Assembly: GCA_000990565.1 (NCBI GenBank)
Contig: LBQC01000001.1
Coordinates: 56,401 to 101,728 of the forward strand
Direction of reading: 5' to 3'
Source of the DNA: Candidatus Roizmanbacteria bacterium GW2011_GWA2_35_19
Lineage (GTDB): Bacteria > Patescibacteriota > Microgenomatia > UBA1406 > GWC2-37-13
Length of the DNA stretch: 45,328 nt
Shown here: positions 1 to 7,875 of the stretch, in pieces
Layout: every line of letters begins with the position of its first letter
Position numbering within the stretch: position 1 is the stretch's first letter
The notes under the pieces: generated by a model
What the model was told of the DNA's origin: nothing
Databases searched by the model: none
Seen by the model: the letters and a program-made list of their open reading frames with translations, nothing else
Position numbers and translations under genes: made by a program

Positions 1-1
1 T

Positions 2-940
2 AAAGATGCTGTATCAAAGTTAATTAAATTTAAGAATCGTCCACCAGGAAAAGCAATTTCGATATTCATAGCTGATTTTAAAATGTTAGCTCAGCAGGTA
101 ACAATTAGCGATTTACAATCGGCAATTGTAAGCGAAATTCTTCCAGGTCCATTCACTATAATCCTTCCTTCAAAACATTTAGTTGAAAAGTCACTTGAGT
201 CAGAAAGCGGGACGCTAGGAGTAAGAATTCCTGACAATAAATTAATGTGTGGCTTAGTGAAGAAATTTGGTAAACCAGTAACGGCAACATCCGCAAATCT
301 GACTGGGAGGGCGCCTCATTATTCTTCAAAATCTTTTTTGGCAAATCTGTCTGATAAAAAGAAACAATTGATAGATTTACTGGTCGATGCTGGGCAGTTG
401 CCAAAAAACAAACCATCAACTGTTGTTGATTTAACGGAATCAAATATAAAAATTTTGCGAAAGGGTGACGTAGAATTTAAAGATTCAAAAACTTTTCTTT
501 CTAAATCAGCCAAAGAGACAAAGAAGATTGCCTTTGATGTCATTTCAAGTGAGACGAAAAATCTAACAAAGCGTAAGTCAAAAAAACCCTTGGTCTTTAT
601 TATCGAAGGTGAACTTGGAGTTGGTAAGACAGTACTGGTCAAAGGAATGGGTGAATTTTTAAACATAAAGAATATTGTTTCACCTACTTATGTGATTTAT
701 TATGAGTACGGAAATTTTTTTCATTATGACCTTTATAATGTGATGGAAAAAGCAGAGCTAAATTATTTAGGAATAGAAAAAAATTTAAAACCAGGAAATA
801 TTTTATGTTTTGAGTGGGGAGAGAAAGCAGGAGAGATTATTAACTTACTGAAAAGTAAGGCAGAGATTATTTATATAAAGATGAATTATGTTAATGAGAG
901 GGAAAGGAAAATTATTATTAATAAACAAATAACCAAATAA
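2..940 (+). CDS. TsaC-TsaE fusion protein (tRNA t6A synthesis), 5' end cut by window edge
   Basis: The frame is open from base 2, so the first ATG at 83 is internal and the gene begins outside the window. The N-terminal part is a YrdC/Sua5 (TsaC) domain, which makes threonylcarbamoyl-AMP; visible are the KFKNRPPGKAISIFIAD block, PGPFTIILPS and TATSANLTG. From about base 480 the protein continues into a TsaE ATPase domain: P-loop GELGVGKT near 609-632, SPTYVI, HYDLY and FEWGEKA. TsaC and TsaE are usually separate proteins; here they form one chain just upstream of tsaD, so the three t6A functions are clustered. The frame runs without a break. Domain calls are secure. The functional benefit of the fusion (matched dosage of two pathway enzymes) is inference. 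Confidence 0.9.
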   Translation, partial: KDAVSKLIKFKNRPPGKAISIFIADFKMLAQQVTISDLQSAIVSEILPGPFTIILPSKHLVEKSLESESGTLGVRIPDNKLMCGLVKKFGKPVTATSANLTGRAPHYSSKSFLANLSDKKKQLIDLLVDAGQLPKNKPSTVVDLTESNIKILRKGDVEFKDSKTFLSKSAKETKKIAFDVISSETKNLTKRKSKKPLVFIIEGELGVGKTVLVKGMGEFLNIKNIVSPTYVIYYEYGNFFHYDLYNVMEKAELNYLGIEKNLKPGNILCFEWGEKAGEIINLLKSKAEIIYIKMNYVNERERKIIINKQITK

Positions 941-1016
941 TAAAATAAACAAATGGATAAAAGATTAAGTAATTTTAATTATTTAATTATTTGTAATATT
1001 TGAATATTTCATTATT
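941..1016. other. AT-rich word-repeat spacer between tsaCE and tsaD
   Basis: The spacer is built of short repeated words such as aaataa/aacaaat and aatatttgaatattt and has no clear promoter or terminator. The same style of spacer recurs at 7876-7975 and 29641-29842. Confidence 0.5.
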
Positions 1017-2180
1017 ATGAAGATTTTAGCAATTGATACCAGTTGTGATGAGACATCAGTAGCGGTGACCGACAGCCGACGGGTACTTTCTAATGCCATC
1101 TATTCCCAAATTTTAATTCATAAAAAGTGGGGAGGAGTGGTCCCATCACTTGCCAAGCGCGCCCATGAAGAAAGAATTGATTTGGTGATAAATGAATCGT
1201 TAAGAAAAGTTAATTTGGATCCTGTCTCAAATTCATTCCCGCCGGTGCTCGCTACGACTGCGCGCCGTCGGGACCCCTTTCTTTTCGCCACCCAAATTAA
1301 CAAGTTTGATTTTATAGCGGTTACTCAGGGGCCGGGTCTGGCGGTAGCCCTTGAAGTTGGTATAAATAAAGCCAAGGAATTAGCGGAGAAATATAATAAA
1401 AAGCTAATTTCAGTTAATCATCTTGAAGGTCATATTTATTCTCCTTTTGTTCAAAATAGTCGGGGAAATCCAAACCGAGAATTTAATTTTCCTTATCTTG
1501 CTCTAATAATTTCCGGTGGTCATACTGAATTTGTAATTTTTAAAGATCATCTTAAATATGAAGTTATTGGTAGAACTCTTGACGACGCCGCGGGTGAAGC
1601 GCTAGATAAGGCAGCCAAACTTCTGGGACTTGGATATCCAGGTGGAGAGGTGATTGAAAAATTGGCCGGCGAAGCCGGAAATTCGGATTTTCATAAATTT
1701 CCAAGACCAATGTTAAAGAGCGATGATTTGAACTTTTCTTTTTCAGGTCTAAAAACTTCGTTTTATTATTTTTTAAAAAAAAATAATCTTGTCATTCCCC
1801 TGAAGAGGGGAATCCAACTGAATGGATCCCCGATCAGGTCGGGGATGACGAAGGAATCAAAGTACAATCTTCGTCAATTGGCCAGCTCATTTCAAGAAGC
1901 TGTTTTTGACACTATTATTAAAAAGACTGAAAAGGCAATCAAGCAGACAGGAATCGATCGACTAGTCGTTGGAGGTGGAGTAATTGCCAACCTTTATCTT
2001 AGAAAGCTTTTTAGAAATCTAGTTAAAAAACATAACGGGGAGGTTTTATTTCCTCCATATAAATATTTGGCCGGGGATAACGCTGCGATGATTGGAGTAG
2101 TTGCATCATATAAAGCTGAAAAAGGAATGTTTATTAAGAAAGTCGATGACTTAGACAGAATACCTCGAATGCAATTTTAG
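1017..2180 (+). CDS. tsaD: tRNA N6-threonylcarbamoyladenosine transferase TsaD, with two repeat-derived insertions
   Basis: TsaD is an ASKHA-fold enzyme that transfers the threonylcarbamoyl group to A37 of ANN-decoding tRNAs. The start MKILAIDTSCDETSVAV is the canonical TsaD N-terminus. Metal ligands lie in the HEERID and VNHLEGH motifs; SGGHTEF, the DDAAGEALDK block and the C-terminal LAGDNAAMIG motif are present. It is 387 residues against about 335-340 normally. The excess is explained by two insertions: residues about 68-95 (rich in Pro, Ala and Arg; bases about 1219-1303) and residues about 259-278 (bases 1791-1849, bounded by GTCATTCCCC and its near inverse GGGGATGAC). The second is a dispersed palindromic repeat that has kept the frame. 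It overlaps the convergent HD gene by 4 bases. Confidence 0.95.
   Translation: MKILAIDTSCDETSVAVTDSRRVLSNAIYSQILIHKKWGGVVPSLAKRAHEERIDLVINESLRKVNLDPVSNSFPPVLATTARRRDPFLFATQINKFDFIAVTQGPGLAVALEVGINKAKELAEKYNKKLISVNHLEGHIYSPFVQNSRGNPNREFNFPYLALIISGGHTEFVIFKDHLKYEVIGRTLDDAAGEALDKAAKLLGLGYPGGEVIEKLAGEAGNSDFHKFPRPMLKSDDLNFSFSGLKTSFYYFLKKNNLVIPLKRGIQLNGSPIRSGMTKESKYNLRQLASSFQEAVFDTIIKKTEKAIKQTGIDRLVVGGGVIANLYLRKLFRNLVKKHNGEVLFPPYKYLAGDNAAMIGVVASYKAEKGMFIKKVDDLDRIPRMQF
1791..1849. repeat. Palindromic repeat copy A, in frame inside tsaD
   Basis: The copy starts GTCATTCCCC and ends GGGGATGAC, giving near-perfect terminal inverted repeats, and contains an inner CCCCTGAAGAGGGG hairpin. It is translated as part of TsaD between the LKKNN and KYNLRQLASSF regions. 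It shares its ends with copies in sufS, femX and two intergenic sites. Confidence 0.8.
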
Positions 2181-2836
2181 AGAGGATGCATTTGATCTTT
2201 TGGAGCAAGGGGTAAAGATTTTAAGTCCTTTAAAAATCCAGGTAAAAGTTTTTTTAAAATTTTACTTCCTTCACCATTTGGTCTAAATTTTTCAATTTCT
2301 TTAAGTAATGTAAAAGCAGAGTATCCGGCTGCTTCTTGAAAAGTTTTAAATTTTTCTGTATCCGTACTAATTGCTCCCAATACGTCGGCTTCTAAAAATG
2401 CTCTTTCATCTTCTTCATTGATTAAGTAAGTCGAATCATGAATTTCGATTATTCTTAATATTTTTCGAATTTGATTAATTTCATAATATTGTGAAATTCC
2501 CGGAATATTAAAAAATTCTCTGGCTCGTAAAACGCTATATTGAGCATGCGCTTCTTTGTTGTGATTATCAGGCTCAAGTCGTTTTAAATCAGCATACCCG
2601 GTGTCATGTAGCCAGGCAGCAGTGCGCAGCACTAGTTCGTCAAGCTTATCCTGAGATGCAATACGAGAAGCAAAGTAGTCAACATTTTTTGTATGGGGTA
2701 AGTCATAATTTTTACGACCTTTGAGTAATAATGGAGTTGCAAATTCACGAGCCATGTTTATGGGTGTCCTTATTTTTTCTGGTAGCATCAGATTATGCAA
2801 TCGACCATGAATCAATCGCCTATCTTTTTCAGACAT
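2177..2836 (-). CDS. HD-domain phosphohydrolase
   Basis: A 219-residue protein with the HD metal-dependent phosphohydrolase signature: His48 in PHTKNV, His77-Asp78 in AWLHDTG, a later IHDS and LEADVLGAI, which together give the usual H...HD...D ligand set. HD proteins hydrolyse nucleotides or cyclic nucleotides, but the substrate cannot be read from sequence. It is transcribed away from the SUF operon, and its start codon lies just upstream of the Rrf2 promoter, so the two may share a divergent promoter region. Its 3' end overlaps tsaD by 4 bases. The start chosen (MSEKDRR) is the only ATG that gives full domain coverage. Confidence 0.8.
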   Translation of the reverse strand: MSEKDRRLIHGRLHNLMLPEKIRTPINMAREFATPLLLKGRKNYDLPHTKNVDYFASRIASQDKLDELVLRTAAWLHDTGYADLKRLEPDNHNKEAHAQYSVLRAREFFNIPGISQYYEINQIRKILRIIEIHDSTYLINEEDERAFLEADVLGAISTDTEKFKTFQEAAGYSAFTLLKEIEKFRPNGEGSKILKKLLPGFLKDLKSLPLAPKDQMHPL

Positions 2837-2849
2837 ATAGTGATTTTAA

Positions 2850-2878
2850 TTGACAAAGCTTGATAATTATAATAAACT
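2850..2878 (+). promoter_or_regulatory. Promoter for the Rrf2-SUF operon
   Basis: A perfect -35 TTGACA (2850-2855), a 17-base spacer and a -10 of TAAACT (2873-2878, 4 of 6 matches). Predicted transcription starts about 10 bases before the ATG at 2895, leaving almost no leader. The upstream TTG at 2850 that would lengthen the protein is part of the -35 box, which argues for the ATG at 2895 as the true start. Confidence 0.6.
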
Positions 2879-2894
2879 ATTACATCGCAAGTAT

Positions 2895-3293
2895 ATGTTA
2901 AATATAAGCGCTCAATCAGATTACGGTATCTTACTAATTTCTCACTTAACCAAAAGCAAAGGATTTATACCTCTGTCTGAACTAATAGAGAAGACTAAAT
3001 TGCCTGCGCGCTACATGGCGAGAATCGCATCTTCACTATCTAAGGCAGGAGTTCTTGAAAGCCGGGAGGGTAAAATCGGCGGATATAAAATAAGCGAAAA
3101 AGGAAAAAAAATATCGTTATATGAATATTTAAAAATATTTGAAGGTGATTTAGCAATCGTGAAGTGTCAGAAAAGCGGATACGAATGTCCATGGGATGAA
3201 GAGTGTCAACATAAAGGTTTTCTTAGAAAAACTTTAAGTAAGATCCTTTTAGCTGAATTAAAAAAATTTAGACTTCTTCAGTTATTCAAATAA
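2895..3293 (+). CDS. Rrf2-family Fe-S responsive regulator of the SUF operon
   Basis: A 132-residue Rrf2/IscR-type winged-helix protein. SAQSDYGILLISHL, the recognition region LPARYMARIASSLSKAGVLES, and GKIGGYKIS are typical. Three cysteines at positions 91, 98 and 104 (KC..., YECPW, EECQ) sit in the place where IscR has its [2Fe-2S] ligands (92, 98, 104 in E. coli), so a cluster-sensing role is likely. It is the first gene of the SUF operon, 4 bases before sufC, as expected for a local regulator. The ATG at 2895 is preferred over the in-frame TTG at 2850, which is part of the promoter. Its operator was not recognised. Confidence 0.88.
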   Translation: MLNISAQSDYGILLISHLTKSKGFIPLSELIEKTKLPARYMARIASSLSKAGVLESREGKIGGYKISEKGKKISLYEYLKIFEGDLAIVKCQKSGYECPWDEECQHKGFLRKTLSKILLAELKKFRLLQLFK

Positions 3294-3297
3294 TCTA

Positions 3298-4017
3298 ATG
3301 AATTCTATGATAGGACTTAAAAATCTTTCGGTATCTGTATCTAACAAGGAGATTATTAAAGGAGTAAATTACAGCTTTGAAAAAAATAAAGTATATGCCC
3401 TAATGGGGCCAAATGGCTCCGGTAAATCTACTTTAGCCTATGCAATTGCCGGTCATCCTTCATACTCCTACAGCAAAAAATCCAAGATTTTTTTTGAGAA
3501 AAGTGAAATTTCAAAGCTTCTACCTGACAAAAGGGCCAAGAAAGGAATTTTTTTAAGCTTCCAGAATCCACTTTCATTAAACGGTGTGACTGTATTTCAG
3601 CTTTTGCGACTTGCTCTTTCCGGAATTAAAGAACCCCTTGCGGTTAAAAAACAAATAGACGTATTAGCTGACAAGCTTCATATAAAAAAAGAATTGATTT
3701 CTAGATCATTGAATGAAGGAGCATCCGGTGGTGAGAAAAAGAAGCTGGAGCTTCTTCAGGCAATCGTACTTGATGCAAAATTTATCATTTTTGATGAAAT
3801 AGATACGGGAGTCGATATAGACGCGTTAAAAATAATCGCTGAGTATATGTCTAAAAACAGAAAAAATAAAACTTATCTTTTGATCACTCATTACAATCGA
3901 ATTCTTAAATATGTAAAACCAGATAAAGTCTTAGTAATGTCAAGCGGAAAGATTGTAAAAGTGGGAGACTATAAACTAGCCGAAGAGATAGAGAAGAATG
4001 GATATAAAAGTTTATAA
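3298..4017 (+). CDS. sufC: SufC, Fe-S cluster assembly ATPase
   Basis: ABC-type ATPase of the SufBCD scaffold. Walker A GPNGSGKST is at residues 37-45; the signature is EGASGGEKKKLELLQA, a SufC-specific form of the ABC signature; Walker B is FIIFDEIDTGVD; the H-loop lies in LLITHYNR. At 239 residues it is close to the normal 245-250. ATP binding by SufC reshapes the SufB-SufD pair for cluster building. It follows the regulator by 4 bases and precedes sufB by 27 bases of low-complexity TAAAGTT repeats. An alternative start is the ATG at 3307 (MIGLKNLS), which fits the family N-terminus slightly better. Confidence 0.96.
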   Translation: MNSMIGLKNLSVSVSNKEIIKGVNYSFEKNKVYALMGPNGSGKSTLAYAIAGHPSYSYSKKSKIFFEKSEISKLLPDKRAKKGIFLSFQNPLSLNGVTVFQLLRLALSGIKEPLAVKKQIDVLADKLHIKKELISRSLNEGASGGEKKKLELLQAIVLDAKFIIFDEIDTGVDIDALKIIAEYMSKNRKNKTYLLITHYNRILKYVKPDKVLVMSSGKIVKVGDYKLAEEIEKNGYKSL

Positions 4018-4044
4018 AGTTATAAAGTTCGTCAAGTTTTTAAA

Positions 4045-5313
4045 GTGGTGAAACAAAATGATTTAAATTTTGATTATAAATTTGGGTTTTCCAAACCCGA
4101 AAAAAGTGTCTTTAGGGTTAAAAAAGGGATAAACGAAGAGATTGTTTCTCAAATTTCTATAAGAGCAACAGATAAAGCAATGAACTCATGGGAAGACCTC
4201 CCATCGGAAATTAAAGATACTTATGATCGGATCGGGGTGCCTGAAGCCGAGAAAAATTTCCTGGCGGGGGTATCGGCTCAATATGAATCAGAAGTTGTAT
4301 ATGAAAGTATCCAAAAGGAGTTGACGAAACAAGGTGTGATTTTTTGTGATATGGATACAGGACTAAAAAAATATCCGGAGATTGTAAAAAAATATTTTGG
4401 AACGATAATTTCTCCATATGATAATAAGTTTGCTGCTCTAAATAGCTCTGTATGGTCGGGTGGGTCTTTTGTGTATGTACCGCGAGGTGTAAAAGTAGCT
4501 CTTCCTCTTCAAGCTTATTTTAGGATTAACGCTCGTAATTTTGGTCAGTTTGAGCGAACCCTCATTATTGCAGAACCGGAAAGTTTTGTACATTATATTG
4601 AAGGGTGCACGGCTCCAATATATACAACATCATCTCTTCATAGCGCTGTTGTTGAAATTATTGTTAAACCTGGTGCTCGAGTCCGCTATACTACTGTCCA
4701 AAATTGGAGTAAAAATGTATTTAATCTTGTCACAAAAAGAGCTAGAGTCGAAAAAAATGCCGTCATGGAATGGGTAGATTGCAATATTGGAAGCGGCGTC
4801 ACGATGAAATACCCATCTTGTTTTTTGGTTGGTGACGGAGCGAAGGGCGAAGTATTATCGATTGCTTATGCAGGGAGCGCTCAGCATCAGGATGCAGGTG
4901 CCAAGATGATCCATATGGCACCAAATACAACTTCGAGAATAGTTTCAAAATCGATTTCGGGTCACGGAGGTAGGACTTCATATCGAGGCTTAGTCCAAGT
5001 TTTGCCGGGTGCAAGTAACTCTAAAGTTTATGTCTCCTGTGACGCCTTGATACTCGATGAAGAATCACGAAGCGATACTTATCCATCAATGAAAATTAAT
5101 GAAAATGAAGTCGACATCCAGCATGAAGCAACGGTTGAAAAGTTGGGTGAAGAAAAATTATTTTACTTACAATCACGAGGCATAAGCAAGTCTGAGGCAG
5201 AAGGATTATTGGTAAATGGCTTTATTGAGCCAGTTGTAAAAGAAATTCCACTGGAGTACTCTATTGAGTTAAATAGATTAATTAATTTGGAAATGGCGGG
5301 GAGCGTAGGATAA
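4045..5313 (+). CDS. sufB: SufB, Fe-S scaffold subunit, with an apparent in-frame internal deletion
   Basis: Very well conserved SufB: GIPEAE-like GVPEAEKNFLAGVSAQYESEVVY, NKFAALNSSVWSGGSF, YIEGCTAP, HQDAGAKMIH, and the C-terminal QSRGISKSEAEGLLVNGF. It scaffolds Fe-S assembly with SufC and SufD. Length is 422 residues against about 465-475 in the family. The shortfall is at one place: after EEIVSQIS (residue 38, base about 4158) the protein jumps directly to IRATDKAMNSW. Most SufB proteins have about 45 residues here, including a W.L..RL.AL and PMP.WG.DL segment. The frame is kept. It starts with GTG (4045, or 4048), no ATG being available. Either a real shortened SufB or an assembly loss. 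Confidence 0.93.
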   Translation: MVKQNDLNFDYKFGFSKPEKSVFRVKKGINEEIVSQISIRATDKAMNSWEDLPSEIKDTYDRIGVPEAEKNFLAGVSAQYESEVVYESIQKELTKQGVIFCDMDTGLKKYPEIVKKYFGTIISPYDNKFAALNSSVWSGGSFVYVPRGVKVALPLQAYFRINARNFGQFERTLIIAEPESFVHYIEGCTAPIYTTSSLHSAVVEIIVKPGARVRYTTVQNWSKNVFNLVTKRARVEKNAVMEWVDCNIGSGVTMKYPSCFLVGDGAKGEVLSIAYAGSAQHQDAGAKMIHMAPNTTSRIVSKSISGHGGRTSYRGLVQVLPGASNSKVYVSCDALILDEESRSDTYPSMKINENEVDIQHEATVEKLGEEKLFYLQSRGISKSEAEGLLVNGFIEPVVKEIPLEYSIELNRLINLEMAGSVG

Positions 5314-5315
5314 TT

Positions 5316-5870
5316 ATGAAATATATAAATCTGAATCTAACTAAACAATCAAAGTTAATTTTTAATAGTCCGGGTGATTATATTGTTTACTTTGAAAATT
5401 TGTCCGGTGATTTAGTCTTTGACATCAAATCCTCTGGTGTGAACCTCAATATTTATGGTCTGTATACAGGAAGTAAAAACTCGATATATAAAGTTAATAC
5501 TTTTCAAAATCATCTTGAACCTTCCTCAACATCTGACTTATTAATTAAAGGCGTGTTTTATGACGCTTCCAAGTTCTATTATCGAGGTTTGATAAGGCTA
5601 GAAAAAAATGCCCAAAAATCTCATGCTTACCAAAAGAACCAGAACATTTTAATGTCAAAAAATTGTTATGTTGACTCAAAACCATATCTAGAGATACTTG
5701 CAAACGATGTGTTTTGCACCCACGGGTCAACAACGGGAAAATTAAACCAAGATCAATTACATTATACTATGACTAGGGGACTTTCTAGAAAAGCGTCGGA
5801 GGATTTATTAATTACAGGCTTTATAAACGAAATTAAACAAAAAATATTGCCAAAAGCCCAATCAATCTAA
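5316..5870 (+). CDS. sufD: Short SufD-like scaffold protein
   Basis: A 184-residue SufB/SufD beta-helix core protein, less than half the size of E. coli SufD. Recognisable are the helix-rung pattern, KNQNILMSKNCYVDSKPYLEILANDVFCTHGSTTGKLNQDQL (the SufB/D core with the conserved C.HG) and SRKASEDLLITGFI. It starts 3 bases after sufB, so it is translationally coupled. In CPR genomes SufD is commonly this small (family knowledge recalled, not checked), so I do not treat it as truncated. It probably pairs with SufB and SufC. Confidence is high for SufB/D family and moderate for the exact SufD role. Confidence 0.85.
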   Translation: MKYINLNLTKQSKLIFNSPGDYIVYFENLSGDLVFDIKSSGVNLNIYGLYTGSKNSIYKVNTFQNHLEPSSTSDLLIKGVFYDASKFYYRGLIRLEKNAQKSHAYQKNQNILMSKNCYVDSKPYLEILANDVFCTHGSTTGKLNQDQLHYTMTRGLSRKASEDLLITGFINEIKQKILPKAQSI

Positions 5871-5875
5871 GGAGG
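5870..5875 (+). promoter_or_regulatory. Strong Shine-Dalgarno for sufS
   Basis: AGGAGG at 5870-5875, 9 bases before the ATG at 5885. This is one of the few textbook ribosome binding sites in the window; most other genes have none or are leaderless. It overlaps the sufD stop codon. Confidence 0.75.
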
Positions 5876-5884
5876 CGCTAAAAT

Positions 5885-7228
5885 ATGGTTAATTTTAATA
5901 AAATTAAAGCAGACTTTCCAATTTTTAAAAATAACAAAGATCTAGTATATCTTGACTCAACTGCAACATCGCTAAAACCGGGAGAAGTCATTGAAAAACT
6001 AAATGAATATTACACCGGTTATAGTGCTAATATTTTCCGGGGAGTTTATAAAATTTCGGAAAAGGCAACAACAGAATATGAAAAAACAAGAAATAAAGCT
6101 GCGGAATTTATAAATGCAAATAGCCTAGACGAAGTAATATTTACAAGGAATACGACAGAGTCTATAAATTTAATTGCATATTCTTGGGGGAGGCAAAATG
6201 TAAAGAGGAACGATGAAATTGTAACAACGGTCATGGAGCATCATTCAAACTTTGTCCCATGGCAGGTGCTTGCTACGGAAACTAATGCAATTTTCAAAGT
6301 TATTGACGTTGATGAAGATGGTTATCTTGCCTGTCATCCCGAGCAGAGCGAGGGATCTAGCGACCGAAGGGAGCGTTACGCTTCGCCAAGTACCAGACGG
6401 TACCTGGCTACGCTAGATTCCTCGTCGCTAATTACTCCTCGGAATGACGCATGTCAACTTGAGGGAATAGTAACGAAAAATACTAAAATCTTGGCGATTG
6501 CATATGTGTCAAATGTACTGGGGACAATTAATCCGATTAAAGAGATAATCGCCGCAGCTAAAAAAATTAACCCAAAAATAATCACTATTGTTGATGCAGC
6601 TCAGGCGGTTCCCCATATGAAAGTTGACGTCCAAGACTTAGGATGTGACCTCTTAGTATTTTCCTCTCATAAAATGCTTGGACCAACAGGGGTTGGCGTA
6701 CTTTGGGGGAAAAAGCAGATACTTGATGAAATGTACCCGTTTATGTATGGAGGTGAGATGATTAGCGAAGTGTATTTAGACAGGACTACTTATAAGCCAA
6801 CGCCTCACAAATTTGAAGCAGGGACTCCGGCAATCGGTGAAGTAATCGCACTAAGCTCGGCAATTGATTACCTGAATAAAATTGGATTAAAAAATATATC
6901 CGCTCATGAAAAACAATTAGCACTACAATGTTTTAAAACATTGAAGTCGGAATTTGGAGAGAAAATAAAGATTCTTGGGCCAAAAAATTTACAAAATAGA
7001 GCCGGGATAATCTCATTTAATTTTGGTAATTATCATTCGCATGACATAGCTTCAATTTTAGACGAAGACAACATTGCTGTCCGAGCTGGAAATCACTGTG
7101 CTATGCCGCTTCATACGAGACTCGGTGTGGACTCGACGGTAAGAGCGAGCTTCTATATTTATAATGATGGAAAAGATGTTGATAGATTAATAAATGGACT
7201 AAGAAAGGCGGAAAAAATACTTAAGTAA
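5885..7228 (+). CDS. sufS: SufS cysteine desulfurase carrying an in-frame repeat insertion
   Basis: PLP-dependent cysteine desulfurase that mobilises sulfur for Fe-S assembly. Motifs: YLDSTATSLKP near the start, TRNTTESINL, VMEHHSNFVPWQ, VDAAQAVPH, the PLP lysine in FSSHKMLGPTGVGVLWG, and the catalytic cysteine in RAGNHCAMPLH. It is 447 residues against about 405. The excess is residues about 150-188, between DVDEDGYL and LEGIVTKNTKIL, encoded by a dispersed palindromic repeat (6333-6448) with ends GTCATCCCGAG and CTCGGAATGAC. The core is otherwise intact, so the enzyme may be active with a surface loop added. The insertion point lies in a region that is variable in the family. Confidence 0.95.
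   Translation: MVNFNKIKADFPIFKNNKDLVYLDSTATSLKPGEVIEKLNEYYTGYSANIFRGVYKISEKATTEYEKTRNKAAEFINANSLDEVIFTRNTTESINLIAYSWGRQNVKRNDEIVTTVMEHHSNFVPWQVLATETNAIFKVIDVDEDGYLACHPEQSEGSSDRRERYASPSTRRYLATLDSSSLITPRNDACQLEGIVTKNTKILAIAYVSNVLGTINPIKEIIAAAKKINPKIITIVDAAQAVPHMKVDVQDLGCDLLVFSSHKMLGPTGVGVLWGKKQILDEMYPFMYGGEMISEVYLDRTTYKPTPHKFEAGTPAIGEVIALSSAIDYLNKIGLKNISAHEKQLALQCFKTLKSEFGEKIKILGPKNLQNRAGIISFNFGNYHSHDIASILDEDNIAVRAGNHCAMPLHTRLGVDSTVRASFYIYNDGKDVDRLINGLRKAEKILK
6333..6448. repeat. Palindromic repeat copy B, in frame inside sufS
   Basis: A 116-bp copy with terminal inverted repeats GTCATCCCGAG / CTCGGAATGAC and inner words AGGGATCTAGCG and CGCTAGATTCCT that also pair. It is translated through without a stop. 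The closest relatives are the copies in femX (13714-13827) and before trpB (36658-36720), which share the CGCTAGATTTCTC words. Confidence 0.85.
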
Positions 7229-7360
7229 TCTCAAATGTCAAAACTCAAATCTCAAAGCTACATCTCAAATCTAAAAGATTTAAGATTTATAGTTGTAAAT
7301 TTGGCCTGCCTGTCGGCAGGCAGGCGTTTGCGATTTGAGATTTGAAATTTAATCAAAAAT
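7229..7360. repeat. Intergenic inverted word-repeat with GCCTGCC hairpin
   Basis: Repeats of CAAATCTCAAA on the left are mirrored by TTTGAGATTTG on the right, with a GCCTGCC-TGTC-GGCAGGC hairpin at 7304-7325 in between. This is a short composite repeat of a kind seen at other spacers here. No terminator U-tract follows the hairpin, so termination is unlikely. Confidence 0.6.
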
Positions 7361-7610
7361 ATGTCTATTTACTCTGAACTAATATTGGATCATTATCAAA
7401 ATCGAGGGGATTGGATGCGCTATTTCTAAGGCCGCCTCGTCGATGCTTACTGAATACGCAAAAGACAAAACAAAAGATGAATTGCAAAAGCTAGACAAAA
7501 ATTTTATGATTAAGTTGTTAGGAATTGAGCTTGGGGTGAATAGAGTCAAGTGTGGGATGCTTCCATCTGAAGCCCTTAAAAAATTAATAGTTATCAATAA
7601 AAATGGATGA
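7361..7610 (+). pseudogene. sufU: Broken SufU Fe-S scaffold/sulfur-transfer protein (internal deletion and frameshift)
   Basis: Two frames carry the two ends of a SufU protein. From the ATG at 7361: MSIYSELILDHYQN, the canonical SufU start, which then hits a stop at 7427. In the other frame from about 7407: GIGCAISKAASSMLTE, then LGVNRVKCGMLPSEALKKLI, the normal C-terminus, ending with TGA at 7608. Joined at about 7406, they lack roughly 40-50 residues, which is where SufU has its first conserved Cys and Asp metal ligands (the NP.CGD region). The second and third conserved Cys remain. As read, no functional SufU can be made. It overlaps the ferredoxin start by 8 bases, so the original genes were coupled. 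An assembly error must be excluded. Confidence 0.82.
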
Positions 7611-7875
7611 TGCCATAGATTCACAAAAACCATCAGGACCGGTTAAAGTCAAAAAAGTTTATACTGTTTGGGTTGATCGTAATTTGTGCATTGGAGCGGC
7701 AACTTGTGTAGCGGTCTCTCCAAAGGTCTTCGCAATGGATAATGAAGCGAAAGCAGTAGTCCTTAAAACTGCCGATGAAGACACAATAGAAAACATTATT
7801 GAAGCAGCACGGGCTTGTCCCGTTGCCGCTATATTTATTGAAGATGAAAAGGGGAATAGAATATTCCCTAAATAA
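7603..7875 (+). CDS. Three-cysteine (probably [3Fe-4S]) ferredoxin
   Basis: A 90-residue ferredoxin with Cys29, Cys35 and Cys72 in CIGAATC ... ACPVAAI. Position 32, the second ligand of ordinary C..C..C ferredoxins, is Ala, the pattern of [3Fe-4S] ferredoxins such as those serving P450s. VSPKVFAMDNEAKAVV is typical of this family. It lies between the SUF genes and korAB, so it may be both a client of the SUF system and an electron partner of the 2-oxoacid oxidoreductase; this is inference from position. The first 15 residues are a charged extension. The start overlaps the sufU remnant. Confidence 0.87.
   Translation: MDDAIDSQKPSGPVKVKKVYTVWVDRNLCIGAATCVAVSPKVFAMDNEAKAVVLKTADEDTIENIIEAARACPVAAIFIEDEKGNRIFPK

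Noticed and set aside
2850-2894. TTG start adding 15 residues to the Rrf2 regulator
   Set aside because: The TTG is the first base triplet of a -35 box, and MLNISAQSDYG is the normal family start.
4541-5014. Overlapping frames within sufB on both strands
   Set aside because: They are shadows of a highly conserved gene and show no family signature or start signal of their own.
5316-5870. SufD as a truncated pseudogene because of its 184-residue length
   Set aside because: The frame is intact, both ends look complete and short SufD proteins are, as far as I recall, usual in CPR genomes.
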